This document shows, one piece after another, positions 37,101 through 47,799 of a stretch of DNA of 64,000 bases. The notes under the pieces were generated by a model. The model was given only the letters and a program-made list of their open reading frames with translations. It did not search any database and was not told where the DNA came from. The DNA is taken from assembly GCF_001949145.1 (NCBI RefSeq), contig NW_019091556.1:217405-281404 (forward strand). Reading direction: 5' to 3'. Positions within the stretch are counted from its first letter, which is position 1, and each line of letters begins with the position of its first letter. This stretch comes from Acanthaster planci (taxonomy: Eukaryota > Echinodermata > Asteroidea > Valvatida > Acanthasteridae). Both the position numbers and the translations under genes were made by a program.

Positions 37101-39880
37101 TGCGGTAAATACTTCCTGGGCCCCTGGCAGGTAGCTGTCATAATTCCTGCCGATCAAGGCGTCTGTTTACCAGGAGAGTTGAGTAAGAAATGTGAATAAA
37201 TGCCGTTTGCGAATCTGGATGTTCTGTTTGCTACAGAATACCAAGCAATGTGTTCTCACGTTAAGAGATCTTCCCCGTCGGATGGCCACATGTGAATGGA
37301 TCGGAAACATTCAGAGTGGATTGGTTAAAAACAGAGAAAAGAATATTAATTAATGAGGTTGTCGTTTGGTTAAACTGATACACAGATATGGATTTGAAAT
37401 AAAGCTTTAGGACGTGAACACAGCAATGGATAATTAACTGTTTGCACTTTTTAATCGTAATCTTTCCTTGCTTTTCAAAATTTGTATTATTTTGCCAAAT
37501 ATTACCATGGAAATGTGGCTACTGTATGCAAAAAGTGACAGGGCAAAAGTACTCCAAACAATAGAAGTGGGTAAGTGTGCCATTACAGCTGAGCAAAGTG
37601 TAAAGCATGGTCAAGGTCCTTCCGCATGAAATGCGCCAAAATCAAAACAAAGAGTTGGACAAACGGAAAGAGAAGTCAGACAATGGATGTCTACAGCTTG
37701 AGGTACTTAGGGAGGTAATTCCGTTTGTACATACAGTGTTTCGTTTCAGCATGCTGAACTTGAAGGATTCTGGATTTCTCTTATTTTCCACACGCTATTA
37801 TTTTGCTTGGAACATATTTCATGTTATTCTGTCTGAAAGATGATGTCATTATTAAAAAAAATAACTCCCCATAGCAACAAAACACAAAGGCTGAGTGCAT
37901 GCTAAAATAATTGGCGGAATAGGCGAAAAAAAATCATGGAAAAACATAACCTAAGGAATTTAGAGAGGGTAGCCAAAATGCTAAGATTTGTTACTGTGTT
38001 TGAAAAGGGAATTCTACGATAGAAACTTTGACTGGAAGCATGAATAAAAAGATCCTATGACATTTCATGTTCTTGTCCCACTCGTGCATACAGTGTAGTT
38101 AAAACAAATCATGTACCGTTTTCGACCTGTGAATGATTTGGAAGAATTTGGACAGAAGGCAAATCGATTAAAATGAACGGGAAACTATCAAAAACCCAAT
38201 GGAGTCCGGCTGAAGGGACAACGGGTTCTACGAAGCCAGCATTGACCGTGATTCTGGCCTGGACACGCCAAGAGAGGATACGAGTCGGCATTGAGGGAAG
38301 TGACACAGATGGCAATGTACTCTCAGTGCGCACCAGGGCGTTTCCGATTGCCTGGAATAGCTTAGTGACTCCTTACTAACCGGAATCATCAAACAAAGTG
38401 ATAGCAATGGTGTAGATGTTTTCATAGGCAAGAAGATTTGGGCAGCAAGGCATATTGCATGTTGTAATACACTTCTTCATAGAGCTCAGTACTGAAAACA
38501 GCTTAACAAACACAGAAATGAAAGCAGAGGTAGAGTTTGAAGCACAAATTTCGCGACTATTTTCAGATATAAAAACAATTCATTTGCAAACGACTATGCA
38601 TCACAAGGAAGGAAGAATAAGAAACAAATGAAACAACCTACTCACATTTCAGATTTCAATTTCATTTGTTACCAGAGTTCATGAGTTCTACGACCTGTAA
38701 TGCCGAAGTGTGGCAAAAGTGGAACATTTTTCGAAGAGGCAGGAATGGTCAAAGGTCAAATCGAAAACACAAGCACTAGGGTCATTTTTTTTAAAATAGA
38801 AAAATGAACTTTTGATTTCAAATGGTTTATTCGTCTAATTCAGAAAATATGGGATATCACACTCAGAATTTTGTTTTTCTCCTTCGTGCTTAACCCTGTC
38901 TGACCCCAGGTATATTAAATGGCATTGCCGCAGGGCATGCTGGGAACAGGTGCAAAGCAGTATGGGTATAACCACACGGAGCAACTGATGATGAGACCGC
39001 CGCGGGAAATGGACAGAAAGTGCAATTTTTGAGCGGGAAACGAAGTCGTCGTCTGCTCAGAGGTAGATTGCAAATTGCTCTTCTGATGGGGTGATTGCGT
39101 GATCATCAGCTGCCGTTAGTACGAGAACTCTCGAGAAGAACAGGAGGAAAGAGGATTGAGCAAAGACGAAATGAGCAAAGATGGAAAAATCGATTCGTAA
39201 GAGCCGTGGGGTACTTCAAAAGTGCATAACAGGGGAAAGGGTGCTCTTAATGGGCACTTGGCAATTAACCAACGATTTTACCTTTCTTGGAATTGTATTC
39301 TAATGTTGTAGACACCTGTCCAATCAAAGCAAAATTCTATTCATATCCGACTCTTTTATTTCCTTCTAATTTCAGCCACATATAACTGAACTGCAGTTTA
39401 GGGGGATATGGCTGTCTTTGTAATATTTGGGGAAGCATTTCAAATCGAAGAATAGGCTTCCTTTCAGCATTCTTGCCCCATGAGTATTTTTTTATCTTGA
39501 AAACTTTTGTCAGAAGTAAAGACAAAGTGAAGCTTTGAATGAACGATTTCTAAGATGTTGGAAATTCCTCTTGGATCGAAAGTTAAATAACCACTATCAC
39601 TCTCAGATTCCATCAAGTCGACAAATCTTAAATATTTTTGTTGAAACAGAACCTCGCTTGGAGACCTTTTACTGAAGGCAAGGTAAAAAGTCAACAGGTA
39701 ATTTTTGTGTGTTGAACCTTGGTGGACATTCGTAGATGTGTGATGGTTTGCATACGATTTCAATTGGCCACATAGCCGTCCGCAAGTTCCGTGGCAGAGA
39801 AGGGATTAATTTCCGTAGTTTCTGTTCTCATGGAAACAATTTCTGTTCCAAAAGGGATGACATGTTTAGTTTTGCCGTAA
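34150..39880. other. Non-coding stretch, no gene recognised
   Basis: AT-rich in the main. A GC-rich interval at about 36860-37110 includes ten G bases in a row (36988-36997) and a purine tract at 37049-37085. It is open in opposite frames without recognisable products. A short frame at 37507-37629 has an ideal start context (ACCATGG) but encodes an unrecognised 40-residue peptide. Nothing else supported. Confidence 0.5.
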
Positions 39881-39929
39881 GACTGTTTGGTGTCTACTAG
39901 ACAAACAATTGCCATCTGTTGACGAGACG

Positions 39930-40100
39930 CAGGAACGTACCGGGCACTGTCGACGCGGTAACTCGCCTGGGAAATTTGGCGGGAGATTTGATGAAAGTTG
40001 CCGGAGCGCATGGCGTAGTTAGTCCTTGGTAGAAATTTTGGCGGGACGACCAGGGGCGCGTAGGGCGGGCTAATTTCAAGATCGAGCGGCCCTTGTCTCT
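39930..40100. promoter_or_regulatory. CpG-rich segment with two E2F-consensus sites
   Basis: TTTGGCGGGA occurs twice on the plus strand, at 39975-39984 and 40037-40046. Both lie in a longer shared context (GAAATTT then GGCGGGA, differing by one inserted T). This matches the E2F/DP consensus exactly. The surrounding 170 bases are CpG-rich. No recognised gene follows on either strand within the window, so this may be a distant promoter, an enhancer or a chance pair; the duplicated context argues against chance. Confidence 0.35.
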
Positions 40101-40109
40101 ATTTAATAT

Positions 40110-43100
40110 CGGTTACTTCCATCTTACACGCTATTACTTGATCTCCTTTAAGAAGTCAACATACTGATATGAGTATAATTTGGGTGTCTGTATACCAAGA
40201 CTCCGTCAGTGAGCGCGACTAGAACGAACAAACTGAAACATTTCCGTTGCTTTCTTTCCATTTCGTTCCCGTTAAGAAACACTATTCTGAAAACACTTGA
40301 ATCGATGGAAAGTACAAATATTCCTTATCGCTACTCCAAAGTGTTTTATGCGTGCGCGAACGTAGCTGCTCGGCGTTCACCCGTACATCAGACGGCCAAC
40401 GTGGTTAAGGTCTCCCAATTGAATAACAAGTGTCAGGATAGACAATTACAGGTGTATGGCCCGTGCGTGGTACCTTCCCACTGTTACATCTCTGTCTACT
40501 TTACTTCAACATAGGAGCATATTGCTTGAATACTTCTGTCCAATGGTGAAAATCCTTTAAGCTCCTGTTTAAGCAGGTTACACGAACAACCTTGTTTAAA
40601 ATGTTAAGCAAGGTTGTTCAAAATGTTAAATATTATTTCAGACATGAAATTATTTTTAACTGTGGGTCGTCTCATAGAAAGACATGCAGTTTGTATCAGC
40701 CAGAAAGCGTGTAAGTGGAGTGTAAGTCAACCAATATTATGTAACTTCCGGTTTTAAATTACACTTGCCAGCTTTACTAGTGTTGGCATTTATTCAATTA
40801 CAAGTAAGCTACTTCCTTTCTAGAAAAGACGTGAAAATGTTTTCAAGATTTAAACTTAAAGAAGAATATGCCAGATGAAAGGTTGCGACGCTGCATTTTG
40901 TATTAAGATTTCTGAAGTAATAGGGAAGATCTTTGGAAATTCCAAACGCCCCCCCACCAGCAAAAAAACGTTTAACCAGTGCAGGGAACTTAAAAACAAC
41001 ATGCATTCCTCAGTTCCGATCACTTTAATTCGGTTCTGTTTACAGAAACCTGACAAGTAACGTCACTAGTAATGATAGCAATGCCAACACTCGCACAGCA
41101 GTACCTAAACTGTCACGGCTAATTTGACACGGTAACTGGCCACGGGCGAACGGTTAATTCCACGCCAAGACATCATGCTTGTATAGCGTAACTTCCTAGG
41201 TTTATTCTTCTTCGTCAATGGGCGTGCAGAAATCACATCGTGACGACTTTACCCTCGCTTACTGAGCGCGTGCGCACAGGAGTGTTTTACTTAGGACATT
41301 TACTTTACTTGCGCATTAACTTCGAGGGTTATTCCGGCACGGCTGAGTTGGCAGCTGAGTTAATTACAAGTTTGTGCACCTTTTCTTAGGTTGAAAGAAA
41401 CACGTGATAAACTTATTGGAGTAAAGATTATTGGCCCACATAGGGCAACTGGTATGTCTATTATTGGGCAATAGCGAGGGTATCAGACGTGGATGCTTAA
41501 GGGAGCGACTATATACCCCCCTTCACCCCTGCAGGTGCTGACGTACAGCAGAATTGTGTGAAACGTGCATCAGTTATTTTTGTGTTAGCATTTCTGCTGA
41601 AGCGAAGCAAGGAATTGTTAAAGGAAACAGGTTGTTGCAATTTTTTGTTTTGTACAGCCGTCCATTTATCCATTGTGGTTGTTCTTAAACGCATCAGGCT
41701 ATTAAATGTATCTTTTCCCATTTGAGATTTTCAATTTATTCTCCTTTCTTTACGTTTCTCTTAACATCCTCTGGACCGGCAAACTAGCTCTCAAAGGCGC
41801 AGGAAGAACATCCTCCTTCTGTGTTGAGGGAATCGGTGTTTACCCCTTTGTGGTTCATTGCTCCCGTTTTGGTAACTGTTTACTTACTTGTAACTGAGAA
41901 CAGGTATCTTAGGGCCGACACAACGGGGCAAGATTAGCGCCGACAAAGCATGAAGACCCAACGGGCACCGGACCAGACAGTGTCCGCTACCCCCACGGGG
42001 GCTTCAGAGGTCTTTTACCGGTACCACGAGCCTCTAAATCCCGCTACCTATTGTTTCACTTGTTGACGAGCGTAACATTTTAGACTACCTCGGCAAGGAC
42101 CCCTTTTTTCTTTGAGTTTCCTCTGGTAAAATGGAAATGAATCAAGCCACTACTCGCTTGGCTGGAGAAACTGTCAAAATAGAATGTGGTTCTGTGTGAT
42201 GTCCGGAAAGGCTGGGCATTGTTACCGAAATTGAAAGGAGAGTTGCGCCAGGGTAAAAAGCCCCATGACCTCTGTAGTGTCAAAGACCCCTACTTTGTGC
42301 CACACTTTACCGAGGGAGGAGTGTTTAACTTCTGGGGGACATGAGATGTTATGCTTGATTTCACAACTAGCGAACTGTGAAACAAGCTCCATTTTCAAAC
42401 ATCCCTCAGCTTCAAGCATTTCCTACAAGGGACTGTCGACCAAGATTACACACTCTGAAAAAAACATGTCTAAATGTCGTAAAGACCCAGGGTACCGCTG
42501 GGCTAAATACTTCCTACCTCCTAAAACGTACCAAAAAGAAAAAAAAGTTTACACAAAAACGTCAAAACTGTAGTAACATGACATTGTTTCAAGGCAGACA
42601 AAAGTGCTTTTTACACACAAAATTTTCCATGATAACAGGAGCTCAAAAACTCACAATGGCTGTAGAAACGTGCGCTTTTGTTTAAATCAATTCGACTAGT
42701 TTTACACAGCCACAACACACATCCCATGTGAACCTGTTTACCTAATAAGTACTCATCTCCAGATGCATTACTCATTACAGATGCGCAATGTTTTAAAAAT
42801 GGTCGCGATTAATTTAAGCGCTCGACACCCAAAACGCACAGCGACTTCAAATATCTATGAAATAAAGCCAGTGCTGTTCAGGTAATGACGATTTTCAAAT
42901 GGTTTAAACTGTTGCGACAAAGACTTCCGGGCCAAGAAATTAACAAATGCAGTTTTGTCCCTCCCATTGTGAGACTGGGAAATCCCATGGACGGGTTCTA
43001 CATTGTATCTTGACCTAGTACAGCGGTTACAACAGTATTGCCTATTTGGCGCAATCTCAGTCACATTCTTCAGGAAGGAACAGTGATTGATTTGACCGGG

Positions 43101-43700
43101 AGAATCGATTATCAATATGGTCACGGTCGGTTAGTGATCATTTATTTGGGGTCGACAACCTCGTAATTTGATCAATGGGGTCAGTCATGCCTTCAAGGGT
43201 ACGAGAATGGTGCACACAAACATGCATGGCTAGCCACAGCTTGGGAATGAGGTTGTAAGTCAGAGCCAAACAGGACTTCGTTACATCACCACGACTTTGG
43301 ATTATACCACGGACGCCATCTCTACTGCCATTCTACAGGATTATTTCTGGATAAGATTTAAGGTTCTCAAACGAAGCTGAATAGCCACACTATGTATATC
43401 TCCATGACAACAAGAGTGGTCAAATTATTCTGCATTGTACACTGAAAGAGGATCAAAGTTTAATTGACCAATCAGGATCTTCGTTGCAACACAAGGGTGT
43501 TGAAAACGTCTCCATTACTTGATGCTGATCACAAGGGGACTAACTTAATAACCACGCAAACGCATGGTGGTAAAACGGCGTCCAAATATATGGCAATAAT
43601 GTTTCAAAGAGTGAAAAAGACAGAGACGAACAAACAACTACTTTTTGCTAGAGTAGCAAACAAATCGCAAGTGACATTAAAGACAGCTGTAATGAAAATA
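40110..43700. other. Non-coding stretch, no gene recognised
   Basis: Contains the inverted repeat at 40584-40619 listed separately. Frames at 40209-40514, 42265-42573 and 42377-42685 (about 100 codons each) overlap one another and show no known domain. Nothing else seen. Confidence 0.5.
40584..40619. repeat. Inverted repeat, 11-bp arms
   Basis: GAACAACCTTG at 40584-40594 and CAAGGTTGTTC at 40609-40619 are exact reverse complements with a 14-base loop. AAAATGTTAA occurs both in the loop and just after the right arm, so direct and inverted repetition are combined. Confidence 0.65.
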
Positions 43701-43767
43701 AAAATGCCAAGAACGCGTCCGCGTGATCTTAAAAGAAGGACTAACAACGAGCAATGGTGTAAGATAT

Positions 43768-44067
43768 CAGCGGACAAAGATCGAAGGTCAGGCGGGGGCC
43801 TGGGCATCTGTTGACGGCGAGGTCATTCTCCCCTGCTCAGTATTCAGACCAAAGAGAAAGACTGGAACGAACCAAAATCCCACTTAAAAAGGCCGCATGC
43901 CATAAATCCGGTTGTTTTGAAATGACTTGATGGTGTGAGCTTTTGGCTGCCTCCATAACTGACAAAGACTTGTCTTTTTCGGGGTCTTTGTTTGCCAGGA
44001 GTGCACAAAGCAGCGGCAACGAAGTAAAGTTTGAAATTAAACACTGTCACATATACTCCTGCAACTA
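43768..44067 (+). pseudogene. Possible decayed V-type immunoglobulin-like segment
   Basis: In one frame, codons from 43804 read ASVDGEVILPCSVF, resembling the B-strand region and first cysteine of V-type Ig domains. In a second frame, codons from 43961 read DKDLSFSGSLFA and then SSGNEVKFEIK. This resembles the D-E strand part of such domains, about where it should be. Between them the frame is broken: the first frame stops soon after, and a tryptophan-containing segment lies in the third frame. After the E-like part the expected D-x-G-x-Y-x-C motif is missing or compressed to IYSC. If real, this is a relic with at least two frame disruptions and cannot be expressed as one domain. The similarity is by eye and short; chance is a serious alternative. 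It lies 1.6 kb upstream of the leader-like frame at 45657. Confidence 0.18.
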
Positions 44068-44099
44068 AACTTTAAAGACAGAAGACTTAACTACCACTT

Positions 44100-44750
44100 G
44101 TAAACATAAAGCTACATAGCTCCATGTTAGAAACAGAATTTCCATTCTAATCTTGAAAAGAGACCAACGAACTTCTGGATTATCAAAATTCTAATAAAAC
44201 ACTGCAATATCCAAAAAGATCCAAAACGGAAAATTAAACTTTCTACTGTTTGAAATGTGAATTGGCTTTAGCTGTATTGGTTGTTTTTTTGTAATCATTA
44301 ACAAATCATCTCCAGTTGCAGAAATCTCAGCAGATCTTCTCACGACGATCAGAAGGGTGTGTTTGCATCAACAGGCGTTATGTCAACGGGGACTTCAGTA
44401 AACAGTTTACACAACCTACAAATATCAAGTGAGTGTTGCAGGGCTACGACAGCTGGCAGGTTGGGGAAACAGAGGATTGGGTTATGAGTCCAAGCACAGA
44501 CCATCTTACCCCTACCCAAGAATCCTCTCAGGCTAGGTATCGATGGCAACCCTCCCCTGGTCTGAGAACTGAAACTTGAGACTACATAGTTCTCATACCG
44601 GGACCTATCAACGTCCACAAGTATCCGCTCGAATGGAGCGGCTTTTACGGGACGTTCGTGGTCGGTGGGTGAGGCATTGGGTGAAGCAACAGGTCCCAAC
44701 CAAGTAGGCGGCTAGGAGACGTTTGGGGTGTACCCTCAAAGGTGCGGTGC
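44100..44750. other. Non-coding stretch, no gene recognised
   Basis: AT-rich then mixed DNA. The 116-codon minus-strand frame at 44349-44699 has no recognisable domain. Nothing else seen. Confidence 0.5.
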
Positions 44751-44756
44751 AGCGTT

Positions 44757-44790
44757 GGGGTAAGGGTTAGGGAAAGGGTGCGTGGGGGGG
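44757..44790 (+). repeat. G-quadruplex-type run with telomere-like units
   Basis: Five G-runs of three to seven bases are separated by TAA, TTA, AAA and TGCGT. The first part reads GGGGTAAGGGTTAGGG, close to two units of the metazoan telomere repeat. The loops are short, so the plus strand fits a stable G-quadruplex pattern. An interstitial telomere-like remnant or a structural element are both possible. Confidence 0.65.
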
Positions 44791-44799
44791 CGGACAGAA

Positions 44800-45630
44800 A
44801 CTGAGGTGATGGAGTGTAACTCTGACAAGCTTGTTGATATGTTCCATTCATTAAAACGCTGCTCACCCTGCGCCCATTTTTGTGAATTATGGTCCCTCCA
44901 TTTTTTCATGACGGATCTGCCTTGATGAGGACAGAATGGTTACAAGGGGGAGCATTTAGTTGAGCAGGGGAGCGTAGTAACCGAAAGAAGTTGGTTTGGT
45001 TTCATTTTCAAAACCGGCCTCTAGGAGAACTGATTCTATTTTGAGAGTTGGGACAAACGACTAACTAGGCCTTATCTTATCACCCTCGAACCGTCGGGGG
45101 AGGCTGTACAAGGATCTAGACTGCGCCAAAATTGGGATTTTGTCTAAAAGACACGATTGGCGTTGAATTGCTCCCATCAGAATCCTTACTTGACAATCGT
45201 CACAAGGAACCCTGATACCGCGGTTAATCAGGGATGGAACGGTGGAGGATCAGCGACAGTTAAGATGACACTTGATGGGCAATTCCCAAGCGGATTCCCT
45301 GGCGAGCTGTCCCAGCCAGACACGCCGCTGCTCCTTTGATCCCGGACTACACCTGGACAATACCAACTTGGCGACTGTGACAAGAATCATCTCTCCACAT
45401 CCTTCTACAAAACAGTGATTTCTAGGCTTTTTGACGGTTGCTTACGGCAGTATGAGACGGACAATACGACTGTTAATGAGGTTTTCTAGATGGCATTGTC
45501 TGTGGTGTGAAAAAGGGGTGGTTGTGTATTTTAGAATCTGGCCGGGAGCTGAGACCAGAAGAACACAGCTTAAAAACATTGGGGGGGGGACGTCTTCAAG
45601 AAGACTTACATTATTGGACATACATTCTTC
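44800..45630. other. Non-coding stretch, no gene recognised
   Basis: Two short plus-strand frames (45157-45339 and 45431-45655) lack known motifs. A G8 run lies near 45581. Nothing else seen. Confidence 0.5.
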
Positions 45631-45637
45631 TCAACAG

Positions 45638-45794
45638 TTAGAAAAAAACACCTAGCATGGTGACTTGGATGCTGTTAATGCTGTTAAATGTCTGGTTACC
45701 TACACCAAGCGCGGGTGATGCATTCATTATTTCATCGCACAAAGCAAACAACTTTCTAAACTCACCAATTCGTCTGGCTTTGATATTAATCTAA
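45638..45794 (+). CDS. Candidate signal-peptide exon or short secreted-peptide ORF
   Basis: An acceptor-like sequence (CATTCTTCTCAACAG) ends at 45637. The first ATG, at 45657, opens a frame of 45 codons ending at TAA 45792-45794. Its first 20 residues form a textbook leader: hydrophobic core MLLMLLNVWL, then PTPSAG with small residues at the likely cleavage site. The leader resembles the one at 16241 (TWMLLMLL against TYMLMMVV). At the matching point a GT at 45715 would also split a glycine codon in phase 1, but the donor GTGATG is weak. It could be a diverged or dead paralogous leader exon, a short secreted peptide, or chance. The 25 residues after the leader have no recognisable motif and no cysteines. 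Confidence 0.25.
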
Positions 45795-45799
45795 TTAAG

Positions 45800-47510
45800 C
45801 CGATATGTAAATTACACGAAGTTTAGCTGTGAGGTGTCTATTCTATCTTCTCATTCCGATTACGTCTTGTGAAGATAAAGGAGTCACATTTATTGGCAAT
45901 TCTGCCAATTTTTCTCATCCTAAGTATCAACGCTTGAAAGGACCGAAGCACACGCAAAGGTCTATTAAGTTGCTCTTGTCACATAACGACACTTCTCACA
46001 AAGGTTGATAAGGGGGATAATGAAAGCTAGCGGTCCCAAGCTGTTCATCGCCCCCTGAAAATAGACACTCATACCAGAAATGGCCTCATCAATTTTCACA
46101 GGCTAAATTACCGTCAAGTCTTTTGGCGGTGTCGACGACCCGTCTTCACCGCAAAGGTTCAAAGGTGCAGTTCTGGCAATAGGGAAAAAGACAGCGTCTC
46201 CAGAAAATGAGGAAACCAACTAGTGAGCAAATCTTTGGTGATTTTTGCAACAAGATCTCAACTGTGTGGATTCTTTATCTAAACTAACGAAGTATCTCTG
46301 ACACGATGCTTTATCCGTTTGTCTTGTCTCGCTCATCCTGAAATCGGGGATCGAAGCGGTTTAAATCGATCCCCGGACTGTGGGCCTACGGCTATCACCC
46401 AGTAATACGGTCATAATACAATTTCTTCTCTAAACAGGGAGTATCACCCCAAAATCTTTCATGAACTCCCGTGAACTCACCGATTGAAAGGGCTTTTATC
46501 CCTGGGACTTGAAGCGCTCGCCCGCCTCCATCCAGCACAAACTCCTTGCAACGTTCTTAACCCAGCGGTAGTTTCCGACTTATTAACTTCGCATTTTGGT
46601 TGCGTTATCGAGCGGGTTGGATAATTTTCGATTTTTCTGTCAGTGATAGCCGATACACGTGTGCAGCCACAGTACCAATCATTCGGTTAATTTGCTCCAA
46701 AATCTGGGTGTATTAAGGTCGAGTTAATCAATTAGCAAATTACAACGCTCCATTAGAGGAGAATTCATTTCACAACATGTGCATCTGGAGTTGAAAGCCC
46801 CTAAAACAGTCCAAGTTAGAAGATGGCCACCACACATCAGACAACAGCCACCACCACATTATAGCATGGAGATTGGTGATGCTATGTTACCCGGCACTGG
46901 CTGCATTTGGAGTTTCCTGTTCCTTATACATTCAACATTTAACCAAAAATCACTCGCAAGTTGGATAAAAAAATACACGAAATGTGAGAGCCAAATCTAT
47001 TAAATGATAACATGCTTCTAAAGTCCAACTAGTACAGGAGGGCCGTTTCAAAGCCGCAAGACCGTCAGGTTAATTAAAGAAATTCCCTGTACAATACTAG
47101 ACGCCGAAGCCCGATTGCGTGGAGCAATCCTTAAGAAGTTATCTCACCAAATATACTTCCCGGTCTAATTAAAAGGTCTCAGTCCTACGCCTAAAAGCCA
47201 TTTTACTCTTCTTTGAGTTTGGTTTTGTTGTATGCCCGATAGGTGGGCGTAGAAACCCTTCAAACGCCCCTGTCACCAGCAGAGGTCTTCGGCCCCTCCC
47301 TATGGGGTCATTCAAGTCTTGCTCTCCCACCAACTCTTCCTTTTAGCTTGAAGGGGACAGCTTAAGACGTTCCCCTGCGACCAATTTCCGAATCCATGGT
47401 TTCCTGAGATCTGCAGGATTGCTGATGTGAGTTTGAAAATGCTGAATTTGCTAAACTAACAGAAAAAATCGGCTTCCTGCTCAGAAGGGAAAAAATACCG
47501 ACTCTTCGAA
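45800..47510. other. Non-coding stretch with scattered homeodomain-type cores
   Basis: Between about 45780 and 47190 several TAAT-type cores occur (TTAATCTAATTAAG, GTTAATCAATTAGC, GGTTAATTAAAG, TCTAATTAAAAG) amid mixed-composition DNA, which is what conserved non-coding enhancers often look like. Conservation cannot be tested here. A 10-bp inverted repeat lies at 46345-46375. No gene-like frame. Confidence 0.35.
46345..46375. repeat. Inverted repeat, CGGGGATCGA arms
   Basis: CGGGGATCGA at 46345-46354 and TCGATCCCCG at 46366-46375 are exact reverse complements with an 11-base loop. GC-rich arms in mixed DNA; function unknown. Confidence 0.65.
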
Positions 47511-47514
47511 AAGG

Positions 47515-47760
47515 CACCTTGGGACTTGGCTATGACGATTTGACATCTATCATAGCCATGGTGACATGAAACCAGATCAAAGTGTCTTGAGAAACTTGAC
47601 CATGTTGACTGGAGATATTCACTCAAAACTTGACTTGGATGAGTTGAGACTTGAAAAACATAACTCTAGACTTGACAATAGTCATTTGATACCAGTTCCG
47701 ATGTGATCAGGGTGACTTATCATATTGATTCGAATTACTTAATAACTGTACTTTGATAAG
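47515..47760 (+). repeat. Degenerate cluster of ACTTGAC/GACTTG units
   Basis: GACTTGG, ACTTGACC, CTTGACTTGG, GACTTGAA, GACTTGAC and GTGACTTA recur irregularly over about 250 bases. An inverted pair GGCTATGA/TCATAGCC sits at 47528-47557. The units match those inside the inverted repeat at 34053-34123. It is probably an eroded minisatellite. Confidence 0.5.
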
Positions 47761-47799
47761 AGTAACTTACGACACAAACGACGCCAGACGTCGTGATAA

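Noticed and set aside
37507-37629. 40-codon frame with an ideal ACCATGG start and a GTAAGTG donor-like site inside
   Set aside because: No homology, no acceptor partner of matching phase, and short frames with good start contexts are common.
38173-38379. Plus-strand frames near 38220 reading NGFYEASIDRDSGLD and similar
   Set aside because: Looks protein-like in one frame but is flanked by close stops on both sides without splice borders.
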